64,000 nucleotides of DNA from contig NZ_SWDW01000017.1 in NCBI RefSeq assembly GCF_004919045.1, positions 1 to 64,000 on the forward strand, read 5' to 3'. A model generated the notes under the pieces. It had not been told where the DNA came from. It did no database searches and worked only from the letters and a program-made list of their open reading frames with translations. Positions 35,859-43,288 of the stretch are shown here, in pieces (position 1 is the stretch's first letter; the number at the start of each line of letters is the position of its first letter). Source of the DNA: Sinomonas albida (lineage in GTDB: Bacteria > Actinomycetota > Actinomycetes > Actinomycetales > Micrococcaceae). A program made the position numbers and the translations under genes.

Positions 35859-36320
35859 TCAGCACGTGTAAGGCTGCGTGAGGGCCGAACCCACCCAGGA
35901 TCCCACGAGCGCCTGAACGGCGAGGGTGTACGTGCGGTTGCCTGTCGTGGCCGAGGACTGGGTGAGGGCAACCGTGGGCAGGGTCGTGGTGGTCGAGCTG
36001 CTCGTCCCATCCGGGGCGGTCAGCGTGAACAGGTACGCGGTGGCGCGGGGAACCTGGGCGTAGCCGGCGACCGTCACGGTGGCCTGCTTGTGGTTCGTGC
36101 TGCATACAAAGGACGCGTTCACGCTCGCGGGTGCCGGGATGCTGTACGTCGAGGCGCTGAGGGACGAAGTGCCAATGGCGGTGAACGCGGCCTGGGCCGC
36201 GGCGGGAGCCGCCACCAGGAGGGCGGCGGCCACGAACGGCGCGAGGGCCCGGATGAGGACGCGGTCGACGACGACGGCGAGGCGGTGCCGCGCAGTGCCC
36301 GGGATGCGCCGGTGCTCCAT
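35859..36320 (-). CDS. Secreted hypothetical protein
   Basis: 153 aa. A signal peptide (RALAPFVAAALLVAAPAAAQAAF, cleaved near residue 45) is followed by a Ser/Thr-rich beta domain of about 105 residues with two cysteines (FVCSTNHKQA and the C-terminal PYTC). This looks like a small fibronectin-type or Ig-like secreted domain. Not recognised as a named family. It lies between the kinase and the regulator, transcribed towards the kinase and divergent from the regulator, and may belong to the same surface system. Confidence 0.65.
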   Translation of the reverse strand: MEHRRIPGTARHRLAVVVDRVLIRALAPFVAAALLVAAPAAAQAAFTAIGTSSLSASTYSIPAPASVNASFVCSTNHKQATVTVAGYAQVPRATAYLFTLTAPDGTSSSTTTTLPTVALTQSSATTGNRTYTLAVQALVGSWVGSALTQPYTC

Positions 36321-36375
36321 GGCCCCCCCCTCCGCCGAGTTGTTTCTGATGGCCTTTCCATGCTCTCAGCCGGGC

Positions 36376-36415
36376 CTCAAGCCCAACCGGAACGGATCCT
36401 CAAGGTTTGCTCAAG
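36376..36415 (+). promoter_or_regulatory. CTCAAG direct repeats upstream of the response regulator
   Basis: CTCAAG at 36376-36381, 36399-36404 and 36410-36415; the last two start 11 bp apart and the first 23 bp before them. An 11-bp phased direct repeat is the usual binding pattern of OmpR-type regulators. A like array lies before the TasA-like gene. Confidence 0.45.
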
Positions 36416-36501
36416 GTGAGGTGTTTGATGTAGATGCGGGTATGCCGACGTAGGGGACGCCGACGTGTAAAACGCCGCCGGATCTGGAAGACTTGCAGAC
36501 C

Positions 36502-37314
36502 ATGGGGGAAAACTCCACGGACCGTCGCGCCGTCGTCGTCGAAGACGACGCTGACATGCGCATCCTGCTCGTCCGGACTCTTCAGCGGCATGGGTTTGAC
36601 GTGGCCGAAGCCGACACCGGCGCGGACGGCCTGCGCCTGGTTCGCGAGCACAGCCCTGACCTCGTGACCCTCGACCTGAACCTCCCGGACCTGGACGGAA
36701 CCGAAGTGTGCCGTCGGCTCCGGGAGTTCTCCAATGCCTACGTCGTCATGATCACCGGTCGTGCGGACGAGATCGACGAGCTCATGGGCCTCCAGATCGG
36801 CGCCGACGACTACATCAGCAAGCCGTTCAGCCCCCGGACCGTTCAGGCTCGGATCGAGGCGATGTTCCGCCGCCCGCGTCCGGCGACCCGGCCGGCCGCG
36901 CCGCCTCCCGCCGTCGTCCTTGAAGCGGCGCCGGCCCCGACTGCGCCGGCCGCGACCGCGCCGAGCCTTGTGGCCGCCGCGCCGAGCCCAGCGGCCCCAG
37001 ACGGCGAGCGCATGGCCCACGGCCCACTCGTGGTCGACGTCGATGCCCGCCAGGTGTTCGTCGACGACGAGGAACTGCTCCTGACCCGCACCGAATTTGA
37101 TCTTCTTGCACTCATGGTCGGGTCTCCGCGCCGCGTGTGGACCCGCGAAATGCTGCTCCGCTCGGTCTGGGGGGACGAATGGGCCTCGGACGAACATCTC
37201 GTCGAGGTCCACGTGGGAAACCTGCGCCGGAAACTCGGTGATCGGGGGCGGAATCCCCGCTTCATCCGCACCGTGCGCGGCGTCGGCTATGGGATGGTTG
37301 CCGCGCCTTCCTGA
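36502..37314 (+). CDS. OmpR/PhoB-family response regulator
   Basis: 270 aa. Receiver domain (about 8-122) with acidic pair EDD, phospho-acceptor Asp58 in LVTLDLNLPD, Thr in MITGR and Lys107 in YISKPFSP; then an Ala/Pro linker of about 40 residues, unusually long for the family; then the winged-helix domain (ELLLTRTEFDLLALMV ... RSVWGDEWASDEHLVEVHVGNLRRKLGD ... IRTVRGVGYGM). ATG 36502 is used; a TTG three codons upstream (36493) is closer to GGAAG. Probably the partner of the kinase at 34195. Confidence 0.92.
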   Translation: MGENSTDRRAVVVEDDADMRILLVRTLQRHGFDVAEADTGADGLRLVREHSPDLVTLDLNLPDLDGTEVCRRLREFSNAYVVMITGRADEIDELMGLQIGADDYISKPFSPRTVQARIEAMFRRPRPATRPAAPPPAVVLEAAPAPTAPAATAPSLVAAAPSPAAPDGERMAHGPLVVDVDARQVFVDDEELLLTRTEFDLLALMVGSPRRVWTREMLLRSVWGDEWASDEHLVEVHVGNLRRKLGDRGRNPRFIRTVRGVGYGMVAAPS

Positions 37315-37350
37315 CCGGCCGGCCCCCGTCTGGTGAGGCCGGAGCTCGGG

Positions 37351-37719
37351 TCAGCGCCCTCTGAGCAGGTCCGTGAGCGCGCGGGCGACGGCTTCGGCGT
37401 CGCGGTCGAGCTGGGGGATCGAATCGCGCGCACCGCAAAGGTGCCCCGCCCGCAGCTCGCGGTCTGCCTGCCGTGCGTCCCGCTCGAGCCGCTGGGCCCC
37501 GACCATCTCGGCCGAGGCCGCGAGGCTCAGGAGAGCCACGTGGGCTGCCTCTGCCTGACCGGCATCGACCGTCGTGGAGATCCTCTCGAGCCGCCGCGGC
37601 AGGAGGTTGAGGAACGTGGCCGCGAACGCGAGGGCGTGGACGCGGGAGTCTAGCTCGCCCGCGAGTGTCTCGAACCGGGCCCGATCGAGGTCGGGCAGTG
37701 GATCAGCGGTCAACAGCAT
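37351..37719 (-). CDS. HPt-like small protein
   Basis: 122 aa, all-helical, with AEAAHVALLSLAASAEMVGAQRLERDARQADREL, which resembles the phospho-His helix of histidine phosphotransfer (HPt) domains (A-H-x-L-K-G-S in the family), although the Lys/Gly after the histidine are absent. GGAGGGGGAG lies just before ATG 37719. It overlaps the end of the signal peptidase gene by 17 nt, so it is the last gene of tasA-like/sipW/HPt. It could be a modulator in the two-component system beside it; phosphotransfer is not certain. Confidence 0.6.
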   Translation of the reverse strand: MLLTADPLPDLDRARFETLAGELDSRVHALAFAATFLNLLPRRLERISTTVDAGQAEAAHVALLSLAASAEMVGAQRLERDARQADRELRAGHLCGARDSIPQLDRDAEAVARALTDLLRGR

Positions 37720-38347
37720 CTCCCCCTCCCGCCAAGCCCGCAGGGGCTTCCGTGTCCGGCGTGCCGGTGGGCCGGCGCCAGATCGATACGAGCAGCAGCG
37801 TAACCAAAATCGCTGGCGCAGCGAAGACGAGGATGGCGCGGACCAGGGGAGAACGCAGGGTCCTGATGACGTCACCCAGATGCGGCACCACGGCGGTGGT
37901 CGTGTAGACGGTGCTGTCGGTGATGACGGCAGTCCAGGGGTCCACCCCGCTGTTGGCGTCGCCCTTGGTCGTGATGATCGTGGCTCCCGCGCCGTTCCGC
38001 GTGATGCTCGCGATCCGATGCGTCTCGACGCGTTGGTCCTGCACGGGAATCTGATACGTGATGATGTCGCCCACCTTGAGCGTCGACGTCTCCGTCTTGG
38101 TGCTCACCACGAGGTCTCCCGGGTTGATGAGCGGGGCCATCGAACCCGTGAGCATCGTCGACGTCTGGTAGCCCAGGAATCGCGGCCCGACGGCGAGGAA
38201 CAGGAACGTGGCGGCCGCGATGACGAGTACGAACCCGAGGGCCGCGCGGACCAGAACCTGCCCTGCCCTGCGGAGGCCCGGTCCCAGTCGCACCCCGTGG
38301 GCGGGGCTGGCGAGGGGAGCGGCAGATGCGCCAAGCGTGATGCTCAT
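37703..38347 (-). CDS. sipW: SipW-type (ER-type) signal peptidase I
   Basis: 214 aa membrane peptidase. An N-terminal helix (about 33-53) is followed by the S26B catalytic region: Ser69 in TMLTGSMAPLINPGD, His110 in VETHRIAS (the Ser/His form typical of archaeal, ER and SipW enzymes in place of Ser/Lys) and Asp130/Asp136 in KGDANSGVDP. A second helix lies near the C-terminus (AILVFAAPAILVTLLLVSIW). SipW enzymes process TasA-like proteins; the TasA/camelysin-like gene is 42 nt upstream in the same operon. Confidence 0.88.
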   Translation of the reverse strand: MSITLGASAAPLASPAHGVRLGPGLRRAGQVLVRAALGFVLVIAAATFLFLAVGPRFLGYQTSTMLTGSMAPLINPGDLVVSTKTETSTLKVGDIITYQIPVQDQRVETHRIASITRNGAGATIITTKGDANSGVDPWTAVITDSTVYTTTAVVPHLGDVIRTLRSPLVRAILVFAAPAILVTLLLVSIWRRPTGTPDTEAPAGLAGGGDAVDR

Positions 38348-38389
38348 GACGGCCTTCCTAGGGGAGGGGCAGGTTCCGGGAGCCGGGTG

Positions 38390-39010
38390 CTACTGGTTGG
38401 TGCCGCTGCGCTGCGTGCCGGTGAAGGAGAAGCCCACGGTGCTCGAGGTGCCCTGGAACGTGTTGTCCGCGGCTGTGGGCAGCGTGAGCGTGACGCGGAG
38501 GTTGTCGGCGTGGCCCGCGGTGACGGACGTGAGGTTCGCCAGGCTGACGTTCGTGCCGATGACGGCGTGGGTCGCGAGCACCGACGCGGTGGTGCCGGAG
38601 CACGTGTACGTGTAGGCGGGGGCGGTGCCAGCTTCCGTCCAAGGGACGGAGCACGAGTCGACGACGAGCTGAAGGCCGTTGGTGGCATCCGTGTCGAGTT
38701 TCGAGGAGGTCGTCGCGGCGGTCGTGAGCGTGACGCCGGCGAGGTTCTGCGTGCCCGTGTTGGACAGGGTCACGGCGCGCTGGATGGTGTCACCCGGGAC
38801 GATGCCGCTGGCCGCGACGGTCAGGCGGTTGGTCGCCGAGCCGGCCGTGCCGAGACCGACCACCACAGTGCCCGAGGAGACCGTGGTGCTCGCTGAGGTG
38901 GTGGACGTGAAAGCACCGTACGTCCCGAGCCCCGCGACGCTGGCCGCTGCCCCGACGAGGGCAGCCGAGGCGAGAAGCTTCCCGGACGTGGACTTGAGGC
39001 TGAGACCCAT
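38390..39010 (-). CDS. TasA/camelysin-like secreted protein
   Basis: 206 aa. SipW-type signal region (KLLASAALVGAAASVAGLGTYGAFTSTTSASTTVSSGT) with the typical GAFTST around the cleavage site, then a Thr/Ser/Ala-rich beta-sandwich with SNTGTQNLAGVTLTT, as in TasA/camelysin (M73-related) proteins. Bacillus TasA assembles into biofilm fibres after SipW cleavage (family knowledge). No catalytic zinc motif is seen, so a structural role is likelier than protease. First gene of the operon with sipW and the HPt-like gene. Confidence 0.78.
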   Translation of the reverse strand: MGLSLKSTSGKLLASAALVGAAASVAGLGTYGAFTSTTSASTTVSSGTVVVGLGTAGSATNRLTVAASGIVPGDTIQRAVTLSNTGTQNLAGVTLTTAATTSSKLDTDATNGLQLVVDSCSVPWTEAGTAPAYTYTCSGTTASVLATHAVIGTNVSLANLTSVTAGHADNLRVTLTLPTAADNTFQGTSSTVGFSFTGTQRSGTNQ

Positions 39011-39100
39011 TTTCGTATCCTCTGTTCGGCCGGACCCCCGCCCGGACTAGATGTTGGCGCCAGCCCCAGCGGCTGACAACGACAACTCTCCCGCTCCGGT

Positions 39101-39151
39101 TTCAAGACCACCGCCCGCCAACCGACAAGAAAACCTCAAGATCAGTTCAAG
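39101..39151 (+). promoter_or_regulatory. Y-TCAAG repeats upstream of the TasA-like gene
   Basis: TTCAAG at 39101-39106, CTCAAG at 39135-39140 and TTCAAG at 39146-39151; the last two are 11 bp apart and the first 34 bp (about three turns) before them. The pattern matches that before the response regulator at 36376-36415. Confidence 0.45.
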
Positions 39152-39193
39152 TTGGGATTGAGGGCCTCCGGCCCCTTGCCAAGGAGGCCGCCT

Positions 39194-39214
39194 ATACCTA
39201 GATTGCCTAGGTAT
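39194..39214. promoter_or_regulatory. PadR operator overlapping the padR start
   Basis: ATACCTAG and CTAGGTAT, a perfect 8-bp inverted repeat with 5 nt between, ends inside the ATG of the padR gene. PadR proteins commonly bind ATAC/GTAT palindromes, so this is a likely autoregulatory site. Confidence 0.65.
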
Positions 39215-39536
39215 GGGACGAAGTGCAGTGAACGGACAGCTTGACCTCCTGCTCCTGGCCTCGCTCGGAGCGGGCGAGGCGCACGGCTACGCGCTCATCG
39301 CGCGCATCCACGAGCGCAGTGGCTCCCGCCTCGAACTCCAGGAGGGCTCGGTCTACCCGGCGCTCCACAAGCTCGAGGCCTCCGGAAGCGTCGCGAGCCG
39401 CTGGGCGGACGACGGCGGCGGCCGTCGCCGCGTCTACGCGCTCACCACGGCGGGGCAGACCGAGCTCGCGAGGCGCGCTGAGGAATGGAACGGCTTCGCG
39501 GCGGCGGTCCGCGGCGTCCTTGGGGCGGCGTCGTGA
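39213..39536 (+). CDS. PadR-family transcriptional regulator
   Basis: 107 aa, short PadR type (winged helix plus one dimerisation helix). Visible: GQLDLLLLASLGAGEAHGYALIARIHERSG, EGSVYPALHKLEASG, GGRRRVYALTTAGQTEL. The ATG overlaps the palindromic operator. The stop overlaps the GTG of the next gene (GTGA), the usual PadR plus HAAS-domain membrane protein pair. Confidence 0.9.
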   Translation: MGRSAVNGQLDLLLLASLGAGEAHGYALIARIHERSGSRLELQEGSVYPALHKLEASGSVASRWADDGGGRRRVYALTTAGQTELARRAEEWNGFAAAVRGVLGAAS

Positions 39537-40363
39537 GCGCCCCGGGCGGGCCGGTCGGCCCGGACGGCGCGGGCTCGGGTGATGCGACGCCCGCAGAGGA
39601 GGCGCCGATCGACGTCTATCTCGACGAACTCCTGGTCGCCTCGCGGGATGCCGAGCCTGCGGCCGCGCGTCGGCTTCTGGCCGAGGCGGAGGGCCACCTT
39701 CGCGAATGCGCGTCCCGCCTCCGGGCCCAAGGCCTCGATCCGATGGAGGCCGAGCGCGAGGCGGTCCGGCGCTTCGGTCCCGTCCGCACCGTGACGCCTG
39801 CCCTGCGCACACCGCTCGCGGCGATTGGCCGGCTCCCGCTGCGCGCGTTCGTGCGGCCGATCGTCGGGCTCGCCGCCGTCGGCGCCATCGCGGTGGGGCT
39901 GAGCGGGGCCCTCTCGGAGATCTTCGGCCGGATCTGGGGCGCAGGGTTCGTGTCCGGTGACCTTCCCGGCGTCGCGTATACGGCAGCCCGCTGCGCGGTC
40001 CTGCAGGCTCCCTACCCTGGCCTCGACTGCGCGCAGGCGGCTGCCGAGCACCATTGGGGCGAGGTGGTCGAATACCGCGTGGTGCTCGGCGTGCTCGGCC
40101 TCGTGCTGCTGCTCGTCTGGCGCTTCCTGCCGCGCGAGACCCCGCTCCCGGCTGGGCTCGCGCCCGCGCTCGCGGGCGCGGCCTTCCTGCTCGCGGCCGC
40201 CGCGACCGGCTTCCAGGCGCTCAACGCGGCCGTTCAGGGCTGGCAGGGCACGGGGGCGTGGCTCAGCGCTGCGGTCATCTCGTTCCCGCTGGCCGTGGTG
40301 TTCGCCGTGATTGCACTTCGCGGCCTGCGCCCGCCCAGGGATAACCGGGAGAGTGTCGCCTAG
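39533..40363 (+). CDS. HAAS-domain membrane protein
   Basis: 276 aa. The N-terminal domain (about 20-90, YLDELLVASRDAEPAAARRLLAEAEGHLRECASRLRAQGLDPMEAEREAVRRFGPV) is the HAAS/permease-prefix fold often encoded beside PadR regulators; five or six hydrophobic helices follow. Starts with GTG 39533, coupled to padR. PadR/HAAS pairs often respond to envelope stress or drugs, but the function here is unknown. Confidence 0.8.
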   Translation: MSAPGGPVGPDGAGSGDATPAEEAPIDVYLDELLVASRDAEPAAARRLLAEAEGHLRECASRLRAQGLDPMEAEREAVRRFGPVRTVTPALRTPLAAIGRLPLRAFVRPIVGLAAVGAIAVGLSGALSEIFGRIWGAGFVSGDLPGVAYTAARCAVLQAPYPGLDCAQAAAEHHWGEVVEYRVVLGVLGLVLLLVWRFLPRETPLPAGLAPALAGAAFLLAAAATGFQALNAAVQGWQGTGAWLSAAVISFPLAVVFAVIALRGLRPPRDNRESVA

Positions 40364-40429
40364 GCGGGCCTGCGCCCACCCCGGGACAGCCGGGACGGTA
40401 CAGCCTAGGCGGGCCCGCGCCCGCCCCGG

Positions 40430-41881
40430 CTACACCCCGAGCAGCTGCTCGATCGGCCCGAGTGCGAAGAACAGCAGGAACGCCGCCGCGACGGCCCACA
40501 TGAGCGGGTGGATCTCCCGTGCCCGGCCCTGGAACGTGCGCACCAGGACGTAGCTCACGAAGCCCGCGCCGAGCCCGTTCGCGATCGAGTACGTGAAAGG
40601 CATGAGCACGATCGTGAGGAACGCGGGGATCGCGATCCCGACGTCCTTCCAGTTGATCTTCGCGACCTGCTGGAACATGAGGAAGCCGACCACCACGAGC
40701 GCGGGCGCGACGGCCTCGAACGGCACGAGGTTGATGAGCGGCGTGAGGAACATGGCCAGCAGGAGCATGATGCCCGTGACCACGGAGGCGAGGCCCGTCC
40801 GGGCACCCTCGCCGATCCCCGCGCCCGACTCGACGAAGATCTGGTTCGAGGAGATCGACGAGCCGCCGCCCGCGATCGCGCCGAACGCGTCGACAAGCAG
40901 GACGCGGTCGACGTTCGGGATGTTCCCCTTCTCGTCGATGTTCCCTGCCTCGCGCGCAAGGCCGACCATCGTCCCCATCGCGTCGAAGAAGATGCTGAGC
41001 AGGATCACGAAGGCCATGAGGAGCGCCGCGAGCACGCCGAGGTGGCTGAACGCGCCGATGGGGTTGGCCTTGCCGAGCAGGCTCAGGTCGATCGGCTGGA
41101 TATTGCCGAGGCCGGGCACCACGAGGGACCATCCGGCGGGATTCGGCTTCTGTCCCGGCGCGACCGACGGCCCGATGTGGAAGACGAGCTCGAGGACGTT
41201 CGCGAGGATCGTTGCGCCGACGATGCCGATGAGGATCGCGCCGCGCACGCGGCGGACCATGAGGGCGATGGTCAGCACGAGGCCCACCACGAACACGAGC
41301 GTGGGCCAGCCGATGAGCCGCCCGTCGATGCCGAGGCCCAGCGGGACAGTGGTGCCGGCGGAGTCGGGGATGCGGCGCACGAAGCCGGCCTCGACGAGGC
41401 CGATCAGCGTGATGAACACGCCGATGCCCACCACGATCGCCGTCTTGAGGCCCTCCGGCACGGCCTTGAACACGGCCGTCCGGAAGCCCGTCAGCACGAG
41501 CACGAACATGATGACGCCAGCCACGACGACGAGGCCCATCATGTCCGGCCACGTCACCCCGGGGTGCGTTGCGATGGTCACGGCCACGAACGCGTTGACG
41601 CCGAGGCCGGTCGCGAGCGCGAACGGGTGCTTGGCCCATACGCCCATGAGGATCGTGAGCACGCCGGCCACGAGCGCGGTCGCGGCTGCGACGCGCGGAA
41701 TGCCGAGCGTGTTGCCGGCCGAGTCGGCGCCGGAGAGGATGAGCGGGTTGAGGACCACGATGTAGCCCATGGCAAAGAACGTTGCCAAGCCGCCGCGGAT
41801 CTCCCTCGCGACGTTGGAGCCTCGCTCCGTGATCTTGAAGTAGCGGTCGACGGCATTGGTCGACACAGTCGTGGTCGACAT
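40430..41881 (-). CDS. NCS2-family (AzgA-type) adenine/guanine/hypoxanthine permease
   Basis: 483 aa with about 12-14 helices. AzgA-type signatures: FATFFAMGYIVVLNPLILS-like segment after the N-terminus, LATGLGVNAFVAVT, GLKTAIVVGIGVFITLIGLVEAG, FFDAMGTMVGLAREAGN, and SNQIFVESGAGIGEGARTGLASVVTG. It imports purine bases by proton symport. AAGGGGA precedes ATG 41881; a longer in-frame start at 41956 is rejected. No purine genes adjoin it. Confidence 0.92.
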   Translation of the reverse strand: MSTTTVSTNAVDRYFKITERGSNVAREIRGGLATFFAMGYIVVLNPLILSGADSAGNTLGIPRVAAATALVAGVLTILMGVWAKHPFALATGLGVNAFVAVTIATHPGVTWPDMMGLVVVAGVIMFVLVLTGFRTAVFKAVPEGLKTAIVVGIGVFITLIGLVEAGFVRRIPDSAGTTVPLGLGIDGRLIGWPTLVFVVGLVLTIALMVRRVRGAILIGIVGATILANVLELVFHIGPSVAPGQKPNPAGWSLVVPGLGNIQPIDLSLLGKANPIGAFSHLGVLAALLMAFVILLSIFFDAMGTMVGLAREAGNIDEKGNIPNVDRVLLVDAFGAIAGGGSSISSNQIFVESGAGIGEGARTGLASVVTGIMLLLAMFLTPLINLVPFEAVAPALVVVGFLMFQQVAKINWKDVGIAIPAFLTIVLMPFTYSIANGLGAGFVSYVLVRTFQGRAREIHPLMWAVAAAFLLFFALGPIEQLLGV

Positions 41882-41994
41882 GGAAATCCCCTTGGGGTAG
41901 GCGCAGGATATCGTGCCTATGTTAGTGCCGCGAGCAATGAAGATCGTGCTCATCACGTCCTACTGTGATCGAACACTCCCGGAAGGGGACCAGT

Positions 41995-42354
41995 TTGAGC
42001 TTCTCGCGCGCCGCCGCAGCGTCAGTTTCGCTCGCCGCCGTCCTGCTCGCTGGGCCAACGGGTGCGGTCGCAGCGCCGGGGGACCCCACGCCGTCGTCCG
42101 TTTCGACGTCAGCGGCCCCGGCCTCGACGCCCGCGGCGACTCCCGCTGTCCCGCTCCCGGGGATCCAGACCGCGGCACCAGGGAACGTCCAGACCCCGCC
42201 GGCCGCCCCGACTGCGCCCAGCGAGCCCTTCCCGTGGCCGATCATCGTCTTCGGCGTCCTGGGCATCGTGCTGCTCGTCGTGTGGGCGGTGCTGACGCGG
42301 CGAGCCCGCGACGCGGAGCGCGCCCCGGAAACAGACGACGGCGACCCCGCCTGA
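41995..42354 (+). CDS. Small secreted/membrane protein with Pro/Ala-rich ectodomain
   Basis: 119 aa. Signal peptide (RAAAASVSLAAVLLAGPTGAVAAP), a Pro/Thr/Ser/Ala-rich stretch of about 50 residues, a transmembrane helix (WPIIVFGVLGIVLLVVWAVL) and a charged cytosolic end. Starts with TTG 41995, with GGAAGGGG 6 nt upstream; a GTG at 41965 is also in frame. Unknown function; single-span anchor. Confidence 0.6.
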   Translation: MSFSRAAAASVSLAAVLLAGPTGAVAAPGDPTPSSVSTSAAPASTPAATPAVPLPGIQTAAPGNVQTPPAAPTAPSEPFPWPIIVFGVLGIVLLVVWAVLTRRARDAERAPETDDGDPA

Positions 42355-42393
42355 GCGGGCCGCTCGCCTCGGGCTGACTCGGCGAGTAGCGGG

Positions 42394-43026
42394 TCAGGCG
42401 GGCTGAAGCGGGGACCCGAACGGGCGCGTCGCCGGTCGGAGAGCGTGGTCGGTGCGCTCTGCGCCCGTGGCCTCCGCGACGGCCTTGCCGACCGACTTGG
42501 CCTGCCACAGGAGCTCGCGCGTGGACGGCGCGGCAAGTTCCGTCACGCCGATGAGGTACAGACCGATGTTTGCCAGATCCTCCATGAGCTTCTCGCCGAG
42601 GGAGAAGCCGAGATCGGCAAGGAAGCGCCGGAGCTGGTTGTGCGCGCAGCGCGTCAGGATCACCGCGTCGGCGAAGATCACGCCGGATTCGGTCCGGACC
42701 GCCCACCGCAGCCCCGAACTGGGCCGGGGCTGTTCGACGAGCGCGAGGTGCTGGGCGCGGACGGTCGGGCGGACGTCGAGGCTGTGGCTCTCGACGTGCG
42801 TGCGGAGGTGCCGCATGACCTGGAGGTATTCGACTGATTCCGCCGAGGCGAGGTCAGTGACGCGGAGGGCCGTGGTGGCCGTGGCCGGGGCCCCCGATTC
42901 GAGACCGTCTACCGTTACCGTCTCGACCCCGTGCCGGCTCAGCTCGCCAGCGACCGCGAGGCCGGAGAGACCGGTGCCGATGACCACGGCAGTTGTCGAC
43001 TCAGAGGTGGTCAGCGGCGTGGACAC
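42394..43026 (-). CDS. Rossmann-fold FAD/NAD-binding-like hypothetical protein
   Basis: 210 aa. The N-terminus has a nucleotide-binding loop (AVVIGTGLSGLAVAGELSRHGVETVTVDG, the GxGxxG-type of flavoproteins with a following acidic residue). Then VIFADAVILTRCAHNQLRRFLADLGFSLGEKL and a helical C-terminus. It is too short for a complete flavin monooxygenase, so it is a compact or degenerate relative. Function not recognised. Confidence 0.6.
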   Translation of the reverse strand: MSTPLTTSESTTAVVIGTGLSGLAVAGELSRHGVETVTVDGLESGAPATATTALRVTDLASAESVEYLQVMRHLRTHVESHSLDVRPTVRAQHLALVEQPRPSSGLRWAVRTESGVIFADAVILTRCAHNQLRRFLADLGFSLGEKLMEDLANIGLYLIGVTELAAPSTRELLWQAKSVGKAVAEATGAERTDHALRPATRPFGSPLQPA

Positions 43027-43142
43027 GGGTCGACTCTCCTCCTGTCAGCGGACGGTGTGTGAGTGCCTCTCCACCCCCCGGTAGAGCACTCCTCGGAACA
43101 TTACCCCCATTCAGGATGGACCGGTAGGCCTCTCTCACAAGG

Positions 43143-43148
43143 TATAAT
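43143..43148 (+). promoter_or_regulatory. Possible -10 box for the universal stress gene
   Basis: A perfect TATAAT lies 141 bp before the stress-protein start, in the otherwise featureless region 43027-43288. No convincing -35 box is seen 17 nt upstream. Confidence 0.3.
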
Positions 43149-43288
43149 TCGCCGCCCAGGGGAGGTGTCCGAAGGGTTCGGAAGACGGTTGCGCGGCCCG
43201 CCGTCGTCGGAGCTTGACCCGCACTCCAAACCGACCACCATTGTCAATAAGGGGCCCGTGTGGCGCCCATCTCAGGAGGAGGAACGAG

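Noticed and set aside
43165-43230. GGAGGTGTCCGAAGG stretch resembling the start of a tRNA-Ser
   Set aside because: No matching acceptor 3' strand, T-loop or anticodon arm follows.
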